Below are positions 1-9,000 of a stretch of DNA of 10,699 bases, in pieces; positions within the stretch are counted from its first letter, which is position 1; every line of letters starts with the position of its first letter. Under the pieces are notes generated by a model. It saw only the letters and a program-made list of their open reading frames with translations. It made no database searches and was not told the DNA's origin. Where the stretch lies: positions 1-10,699 of the forward strand of contig BNXT01000027.1 of NCBI GenBank assembly GCA_025999775.1, in the 5' to 3' direction. Origin of the DNA: Bacteroidia bacterium (GTDB taxonomy: Bacteria; Bacteroidota; Bacteroidia; Bacteroidales; P3). A program made the translations under genes and the position numbers.

Positions 1-3000
1 ACGATACAGTTGGTGAGTGCGGGCGAAGAATTATTGTTATACATCCCGCCGCCGTTGGCGCTTGAGCTGTTTCCACTGATGGTTACATTGGTCAGTGCGG
101 GCGAGGTGGAATTCCTGTTATACATCCCGCCGCCGTCGGCGCCTGCGTTGTTTCCACTGATGGTAACGTTAGTGAGAGCGGGCGAGGATCCCCTGTTATA
201 CATCCCGCCGCCGTTGGCGCTTGAGCTGTTTCCACTGATGGTTACATTGGTCAGTGCGGGCGAGGTGGAATTCCTGTTATACATCCCGCCGCCGTCGGCG
301 CCTGCGTTGTTTCCACTGATGGTAACGTTAGTGAGAGCGGGCGAGGATCCCCTGTTAAACATCCCGCCGCCGTCGGCGCTTGAGCTGTTTCCACTGATGG
401 TTACATTGGTCAGTGCGGGCGATAAATTGGCGTTAAACATCCCGCCGCCGAATTCTGCGCTGTTTCCGCTGATGGTAACATTGCTGAGTGCGGGCGAGGA
501 ATTCTCGTTATACATCCCGCCGCCGTTGTTTTGGTAAAGAGTTTGCCAGTTTATGGTAATAGCATCGCCGCCGTCGGCATAGCCGCCGGTGATGGTGAAG
601 CCGTCAAGCAAGGCGTTGCTTACTGCGTCTGCGGAAATCACTACGTGGTAAGCGTTATCGCCTTTGTTGATGGTGAGGTCGCCTGCTATGTCATCGCCGC
701 CAAGGTCGCCGGAGAGCACGGTAAGGTTTGACAAGGGGTTTAAACCCCTTGCTTCAATCGTGCTTTCGATGCCCTCAAAGCCGCCGTAAATTTTCACATC
801 GTTTACCAGCACAAAGGCTTTGTCGCGGTTGGTGGCGGGGGCGCCACTACCGTCTATTGCTGCTGCCTTGTGCTGCGGGTAGTAGGTTCCTTTGGCAACC
901 CAAATATGCTTGATGGCGGTGTTGGTCTCCGCCGCAAGGAGCGGGTCGGCAAGCCCCGGATAAGCATCCGTCCACGACGAGCCGTCGCCTAAGCCGGCGC
1001 CGGTTACAGTAACATAGACAATGCCGCTGCCGTCGGGAGTTACAGGTATGGCAGTTTCATACGCTCCCATATCAATAGCGCCATTGCGGACACGCAGGTT
1101 GCCTGCCAAGTCTTTTTCGTCCACAAAGTCGGTAATGCCTCGGATAGTTTTATAAGCTACCATATCGCCTGCGTTGACGCAGGGGCTGCTCTGTAGCAGG
1201 CTGTAGTCGCCGGGAGCCACAAACTGCGGGTTGACGTCAATGTTGTTGTCGCCGTCGGTGCCGAAATTGGTCCAACCGCTGCTGCTACCTTCTACTAATG
1301 AGTACTCGTAGGTAGGGACGCTGCCGCTGCTGTTGAAAACGTTAATGCCACCACCAATTGCCGTATTTCCCCAAAGGATAGAGTTGGTGAGCGCAGGCGT
1401 GGAATTATTGTTATACATCCCGCCGCCGGTGCCGTTTGTGCTGTTTCCGCTGATGGTAACATTGGTGAGCACGGGCGCGGAAGAATTGTCGTTAAACATC
1501 CCGCCGCCGCCGGCGCTTTGTGCGCTGTTTCCGCTGATGGTAACATTAGTCAGCACGGGCGAGGAAGAATTCTCGTTAAACATCCCGCCGCCTAAGATGC
1601 TTGCGCTATTTCCGCTGATGGTAACATTAGTCAGCACGGGTGAGGAATTATCATAATTACTAATCCCGCCGCCGATTTGTGAGCTGTTTCCGCTGATGGT
1701 TACATTGGTGAGCGTGGGCGAGGAATTATCGTTAAACATCCCGCCGCCTAAGTTGCTTACGCTGTTTCCGCTGATGATAACATTGGTGAGAGCGGGCGAG
1801 GAAGCATAGTTATACATCCCGCCGCCGCTTTTTCGGTCAATATTTTTTGAGTTTACGGTAATAGAGCTGCCGCCGTCGGCATTGCCGCCGGTGATGGTGA
1901 AGCCATCGAGCAGGGCATCGCCGACATCGCCGGCGCCGATTACTACGTGGTAGGCGTTATCGCCTTTGTCGATGGTGAGGTCGCCCGGTGTGTCATCACC
2001 GGCAAGGTCGCCGCTGAGCACGGTAAGGTTTGACAAGGGGTTTAAACCCCTTGCTTCAATCGTGGTTTCGTCGCCCTCAAAGCCGCCGTAAATCTTCACA
2101 TCGTTTACCAGCACAAAGGCTTTGTCGCGGTCGGTGGTGGGGGCGCCACTACCGTCTGTTACTGCTGCCTTGTGCTGTGGGTAGTAGGTTCCTTTGGCTA
2201 CCCAAATCTGCTTGATGTCGGTGTAGATCTCCGAAGCAAGGAGCGGGTCGGCAAGCCCCGGGTAAGCATGCTCCCAGGACGAGCCGGTAGAGTCGCCGGC
2301 GCCGGTTACGGTAACATAGACTATGCCGCTGCCGTTGGGCACGGGCAAAGCGGTTTCATAAGCTCCCATGTCAATAGTATCATTGCTGATGCGCGGGTTG
2401 CCGGCAAGGTCGGTGGACGTACTATTGGCAGCGCTATTTCCTTTATTGATAGCAGGGCTGTTGAGTTTCAGGCGATAGTCGCCGTCGGTGGTGGGTGCGC
2501 TGGTTGCCGGTTCGGGCGCCACAAACTTCGGGTTGTTGGCAAGGTCAGCGCCGTTCAGATTGCCTGTTCCCGACAGAGTTAGACCCCCTACTACGGAGTA
2601 GTTGTAGGTAGGGGTGCTGCTGAAGTCGTTGAAAACATTATTATCGACGCTTGCCGTATTTCCCCAAACGATACAGTTGGTGAGCATGGGCAAGGAGGAA
2701 TTCCCGTTATACATCCCGCCGCCGTCGCCTGCGATATTTCCGCTGATGGTAACATTAGTCAGCACGGGCGAGGAGGTCAGTGCGGGCGAGTAGGAAGACC
2801 AGTTATACATCCCGCCGCCTTCGGCGCCGGCGCTGTTTCCGCTGATGGTAACATTGGTGAGAGCGGGCGATGCCCCCATGTTATACATCCCGCCGCCTTC
2901 GACGTCGGCGCTGTTTCCGCTGATGGTAACATTGGTGAGCGTGGACGAGGAATTAAACATGTTAGTCATCCCGCCGCCGGTGGCTGCGCTGTTTCCGCTG

Positions 3001-6000
3001 ATGGTAACATTGGTGAGCGCGGGCGAGGAATTCCAGTTAAGCATCCCGCCGCCCGTGTATCGAGTCGTTGTTTGTGAGTTTATGGTAATAGCAGCAGAGC
3101 CGCCGCCGATGGTGGAGAAGCCGCCGGTGATGGTGAAGCCGTCAAGCAAGGCGTCGCCGACATCGCCGGCGCCGATTACCACGTGGTAGGCGTCGACGTT
3201 GGTAAACGTGTTGCTGCTGTCAAGGTCGCCGCTGAGGATGGTTACATTCGCAGGGTTAGTCAAATCGCGGTCGTCAATCGTGGCTTCGTCGCCCTCAAAG
3301 CCGCCGTAAATCTTCACATCCTTTGCCAGTACAAAGGCTTTGTCGCGGTTGGTAGTAGGATTGCTCCAATCGTCTGTTGCTGCTACCTTGTGCTGCGGGT
3401 AGTAGGTTCCTTTGGCTACCCAAATCTGCTTGATGTCGGTGTAGCTCTCCGAAGCAAGTAGCGGGTCGGCAAGCCCCGGGTAAGCATGCTCCCATGACGA
3501 GCCGGTAGAGTCGCCGGCGCCGGTTACGGTAACATAGACTATGCCGCTGCCGTCGGGTATAGGCAAGGCAGTTTCATAAGCTCCCATGTCAATAGTATCA
3601 TTGCTGATGCGCGGGTTGCCGGCAAGGTCGGTGGACGTACTATTGGCAGCGCTATTTCCTTTATTGATAGCAGGGCTGTTGAGTTTCAGGCGGTAGTCGC
3701 CGGTGGGGGTGGGTATCCAGCCGCCCAGTGTAGGGTTAATCCAATTGACAAACTTCGGGTCGCTGTCAATGTTGTCGCTGCCGTCGGCGCCAAAATCGCT
3801 CCAACCGCCGCCGCTGCCTTCTACCAATGAGTGGGCGTAGGTGGGGGTACTGGCGTCGTTGTAAACGTTATCACCGCTACCTGTTGCCGTATTTCCCCAA
3901 ACGATACAGTTAGTAAGCATGGGCAAGGAATCAAAGTTAAACATCCCGCCGCCGTCCCCGCCTGTGCTGTTTCCGCTGATGGTAACATTGGTGAGCACGG
4001 GCGAGGAATTAAAGTTACCCATCCCGCCGCCGTCCCCGTATGCGCTGTTTCCGCTGATGGTAACATTGGTGAGCACGGGCGAGGAATTAAGGTTACCCAT
4101 CCCGCCGCCGCCTTCCCCGCCTGCGCTGTTTCCGCTGATGGTAACGTTGGTGAGCCTGGGCGAGGAATTATAGTTATTTATCCCGCCGCTGGAGAAGAAT
4201 GCGCTGTTTCCGCTGATGGTTACATTGGTGAGCTTGGGCGAGGAACCCTCCTCGTTAGTCATCCCGCCGCCGATGTCTTGATAAATCATTTCTGTGTTTA
4301 CGGTAATAAAACCGCTGCCGTAGGCATAGCCGCCGGTGATGGTGAAGCCGTCAAGCAAGGCGTCGCCGACATCGCCGGCGCCGATTACCACGTGGTAGGC
4401 GTTATTAGTTTTGTTGATGGTGAGGTCGCCTGCGATGTCATTGCTGTCAAGGTCGCCGCTGAGCACGGTAAGGTTTGACAAGGGGTTTAAACCCCTTGCT
4501 TCAATCGTGGCTTCGTCGCCCTCAAAGCCGCCGTAAATCTTCACATCGTTTACCAGTACAAAGGCTTTGTCGCGGTCGATAGTACCGTCGCCGGCTATGT
4601 GCTGTGGGTAGTAGGTTCCTTTGGCAACCCAAATTTCATGGATGTCGGTGTAGATCTCCGAAGCAAGGAGCGGGTCGGCAAGCCCCGGGTAAGCATGCTC
4701 CCAGGACGAGCCGGTAGAGTCGCCGGCGCCGGTTACGGTAACATAGACTATGCCGCTGCCGTCGGGTATAGGCAAGGCAGTTTCATAAGCTCCCATGTCA
4801 ATAGTATCATTGCTGATGCGCGGGTTGCCGGCAAGGTCGGTGGACGTACTATTGGCAGCGCTATTTCCTTTATTGATAGCAGGGCTGTTGAGTTTCAGGC
4901 GGTAGTCGCCGGTGGGGGTGGGTATCCAGCCGCCCAGTGTAGGGTTAATCCAATTGACAAACTTCGGGTCGCTGTCAATGTTGTCGCTGCCGTCGGCGCC
5001 AAAATCGCTCCAACCGCCGCCGCTGCCTTCTACCAATGAGTGGGCGTAGGTGGGGGTACTGGCGTCGTTGTAAACGTTATCACCGCTACCTGTTGCCGTA
5101 TTTCCCCAAACGATAGAGTTGGTGAGCGTGGGCGAAGAGCTCCTATCGTTAATCATCCCGCCGCCGTAGGCGCTTGCGCTGTTTCCGCTGATGGTAACGT
5201 TAGTGAGAACTGGCGAGGCTCCCCTGGTAAACATCCCGCCGCCGTTGGTGCCTGCGCTGTTTCCGCTGATGGTAACGTTAGTGAGAACTGGCGAGGAAAA
5301 CCTGTTATACATCCCGCCGCCGTCGTTGTATGAGCTGTTTCCGCTGATGATAACATTGGTCAGTGCGGGCGAGGAATTGGCGTTATGCATCCCGCCGCCG
5401 CCGTCTGCGCTGTTTCCGCTGATGGTAACATTGGTGAGCGCGGGCGAGGAATTCTCGTTATGCATCCCGCCGCCGCCGTATCGAACAATCATTTGTGAGT
5501 TTACAGTAATATTGTCGCTGCCGTCGGCAAAGCCGCCGGTGATGGTGAAGCCATCAAGCAAGGCGTTGCCGACTGCGCCGGCGCCGATTACTACGTGGTA
5601 GGCGTTATCGCCTTTGTCGATGGTGAGGTCGCCCGGTGTGTCATCACCGCCAAGGTCGCCGCTGAGCACGGTAAGGTTTGACAAGGGGTTTAAACCCCTT
5701 GCTTCAATCGTGGTTTCGTCGCCCTTAAAGCCGCCGTAAATCTCTACATCGGGTACCAGTACAAAGGCTTTGTCGCGGTTGGTGGTGGGGGCGCCAACAT
5801 CGTCTGTTGCTGCTGCCTTGTGCTGCGGGTAGTAGGTTCCTGCGGCAACCCAAATCTGCTTGATGGCGGAGTTAGTTTTAGCAATAAATAGCGGGTTGGC
5901 AAGCCCCGGGTAAGCATGCTCCCAGGACGAGCCGTCGCCTAAGCCATTTCCGGTTACGGTAACATAGACAATGCCGCCGGCGCCCGGCGTTGGTGGGTAT

Positions 6001-9000
6001 CCTGCTTCATACGCGCCCATATCAATGTTGCTGCCGTATATGCGCGGGTTGCCGGCAAGGTCGGTGGACGTGCTATTGACGGTATTGTCGCCAACGTTGA
6101 TGCAGGGGCTGCTCTGTAGCAGGCGGTAGTCGCCAGCGGTGGTGGGCGCACTTTCCGATGCGGGAGCCACAAACTTCGGGTCGTCGTCAATGTTGTTGCT
6201 GCCGTTGGCGCCAAAACTGTTTTGCCAAATGCCGCCACTGTAGCTGCCTTGTACCAATGAGTAGGCGTAGGTGGGGGTACTGGCGTCGTTGTAAACGTTA
6301 TCATCGCTGCCTGCCGTATTTCCCCAAAGGATAGAGTTGGTGAGCGTGGGCGAGGAATTATTGTTATACATCCCGCCGCCGTCGGCGCTTGCTCTGTTTC
6401 CGCTGATGGTAACATTGGTTAGCACGGGCGAGGAATTATTGTTATACATCCCGCCGCCGCCGTTTGTGCTGTTTCCGCTGATGGTAACATTGGTTAGCGT
6501 GGGCGAGGAATTATTGTTAACCATCCCGCCACCGACGGCGTTTGCGCTGTTTCCGCTGATGGTAACATTGGTTAGCACGGGCGAGGAATTATTGTTATAC
6601 ATCCCGCCACCGTCGGAGTCTGTGTTGTTTCCGTTGATGGTAACATTGGTGAGCGTGGGCGAGGAAGCACTGGTGTTAGACATCCCGCCGCCGCCTACGT
6701 CTGCGTAGTTTCCGTTGATGGTAAGGTTAGTGAGCGTGGGCGAGGAATTATCGTTAAACATCCCGCCGCCGAAGCATCGGGTAATATTTCGTAAGTTTAC
6801 ACTAATAGCGCTGCTGCCGCCGTCGGCATTGCCACCGGTGATGGTGAAGCCGTCGAGCAAAGCGTCGCCGACTGCGCCTGCGGAAATTACTACGTGGTAG
6901 GCGTTATCAGTATTGACGCCTATTGTGCCAAGGTCGCCGGAGAGCACGGTAAGGTTTGACAAGGGGTTTAAACCCCTTGCTTCAATCGAGGCTTCGCCGC
7001 CTGCAAAGCCGCCGTAAATCTTCACGTCGTTTACCAATACAAAGGCTTTGTCGCGGTCGGTAGTACCGTCACCGGCTATGTGCTGCGGGTAGTAGGTTCC
7101 TTTGGCAACCCAAATCTGCGTGATGGCGGGGTTGGTCTTCGCCTCAAGGAGCGGGTTGGCAAGACCCGAGTAAGCATCCTTCCATGAAGAGCCGTCCTTG
7201 TTGCCATCGCCGGTTATGGTAACATAGACAATGCCGTTGCCGTCGGGTATGGTGGGGGCAATAATCTGCAACGTGCCGGCAACGTAGGTAAAGACGTAGT
7301 TTTTGGCTTCGCCACCTGTTGCCGTGATGGGGTACGTGCCTGCCGCGCTGCCTATTGTTGCCGTAGTGTTTGCCGTGGGTGCAGTGGTCAAAACGCCTAC
7401 TCCGTCGCTATATTTCCAACCGCTGTAGGTGATTCTGAACGCGGGGTTCGCATTGCCGTATAGTCGGGTGGTATCCTCGGCGGTAACGGTTAGCGTGGCG
7501 GGTGTGATTTTGAAGCTCACTGCTACCGTAGTATCGGCATAGTAGGCAGGCGTTTCCGCTATCACGCCCTTGATCCAATACGTGCCGGTGTCCACCGGTA
7601 CAGGGGTTTCAGCATACGTGCCGTATTGCGAAGCGGCGTATATATAAGTTGTATCGCCATAGCCGGGGTTAGTACCGTCGGTGAGAGAGGGCGCCAACGC
7701 CGTGCCGTACGTTGTTGTGGAGGCAATGACTGCCGTTGCGCGGCGTACGCTGGCTTTGTAGGGCGATTCATACGCGCCCATGTCAATGAGGGTTAGCTGT
7801 AGCCTGTCATCGCCTGCCACATCTTTTTCATTCGTAAAATTAGCAATGCCGCGGGCAGTTTTATAGGCTACCGTGTCGCCGTAGCCGATGCAGAAGCTGC
7901 CTTTTTGCAGGCGGTAGTCGCCGTCGGGGGTGGGTGCGCTGGTTGCCAGTTCGGGATCCACAAAGAGCGGGTCGTCGTCAATGTTGTTGCCGCCGTCGGC
8001 GCCAAAATCGTATGAGTTCCAAATGCCGATACCGCTGCCGCCGCTGCCTTGTACCAATGAGTAGGCGTAGGTGGTGGTGGAGCTGCTGTTGCAAATGTTA
8101 ATATAACTACTTGCCGTATTTCCCCAAACGATACAGTTGGCAAGTGCGGGCAAGGAATTATAGTTATATATCCCGCCGCCGACAGCTGTTGCGCTGTTTC
8201 CGCTGATGGTAACGTTGGTGAGCGTGGGCGAGGAATTATTGTTACGCATCCCGCCACCGACACCTGTTGCGCTGTTTCCGCTGATGATTACGTTGGTCAG
8301 CACGGACAAGGAATTATAGTTACATATCCCGCCGCCGGCAGATGTTGCGCTGTTTCCGCTGATGGTAACGTTGGTGAGCGCAAGCGAGGAAGTATCGTTA
8401 AACATCCCGCCGCCTTCGTAGTTTGCGCTGTTTCCGCTGATGGTTACATTGCTGAGCGCAGGCGATGAACTCCTGTTATACATCCCGCCGCCGTTGTTTC
8501 GGGAACTATTTTTTGAGTTTACGTTAATAGTGCCGCTGCCGTTGGCATTGCCGCCGGTGATGGTGAAGCCGTCAAGCAGGGCGTCGCCTACGGTGTCTGC
8601 GGAAATTACTACGTGGTAGGTGTTATCAGCATCGCTGCCTATTGTGCCAATGTCGCCGCTGAGGGTGGTAACGTTGGTTACCCAATCGCGGTCGGCAATT
8701 GACGTGTCCGTGGTGATGCCCTCAAAGCCGCCGTAAATCTTTACATCGGTTACCAGCACAAAGGCTTTGTCGCGGGGGTTGGCTGTGGGAACGTCGGCGG
8801 CATTGTGCTGCGGCTGGTAGGTACCTGCGGCAACCCAAATCTGCTGAATGGCGGGGTTGGTCTTCGCCGCAAGGAGCGGGTCGGCAAGCCCTTCGTAAGC
8901 GTTTGCCCACGAAGAGCCGTCGCCTGTGCCATTGCCGGTTACGGTAACATAGATTATGCCGCCGGCGCCGGGCGTTGGAGCGGCTTCGTACGCACCCATA

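Larger units (their letters stand above)
1..1019 (-). repeat. Beta-helix module M8 (C-terminally truncated by the window)
   Basis: Residues 3002-3340. It opens VYVTVTGAGLGDGSSWTDAYPGL, then IKHIWVAKGTYYPQHKAAAIDGSGAP. The cap is the palindrome version (GIESTIEARGLNPLS). At least seven coils run from 524 to position 1, the most in any module, because two of them have been duplicated in tandem. The last one seen reaches LTNCIV, which in other modules marks the final coil, so the tail should follow immediately outside the window. Confidence 0.87.
7230..8954 (-). repeat. Beta-helix module M2, extended by Ig-like and MBG domains
   Basis: Residues 357-931, the longest module at 575 residues. The cap reads IADRDWVTNVTTLSGDIG, also without the palindrome. 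Five coils lie at 8112-8492, two of which use Ile instead of Met (GGGICN and GGGIYN). The tail is a variant: CIGYGDTVAYKTARGIANF, EKDVAGDDRL, then IDMGAYES. About 170 extra residues follow (an Ig-like domain, then MBG) before the next module starts with VYVTITG. This is the only module of the eight interrupted in this way. Confidence 0.85.

Noticed and set aside
1..530. CRISPR-like array of regularly spaced repeats
   Set aside because: The repeats are about 78-82 bp coding units with related, in-frame spacers and translate into a beta-helix coil motif.
10..537. Long plus-strand open frames encoding repeated LFPLMVTLVSAGEE and YIPPP peptides (also at 1333, 2845, 3919, 5191, 6337, 9322)
   Set aside because: They are exact antisense of the coil repeats in a fixed phase. 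They break at every cap and tail, while the minus frame is open throughout and matches a known fold.
732..751. Palindrome as a rho-independent terminator
   Set aside because: There is no T-run after the stem on either strand, and it lies inside an open reading frame in five copies.
728..913. Plus-strand open frames starting MTRGLNPLLQS (also at 2030)
   Set aside because: The start lies in the palindrome, which reads GLNPL on both strands because it is self-complementary. The rest is antisense to the cap and lead-in.
5954..6415. Minus-strand open frame of 153 codons, and similar ones at 7868-8263 and 7562-7786
   Set aside because: They are in a different phase from the continuous minus frame and give low-complexity Thr/Pro/Ala peptides that are frame shadows.
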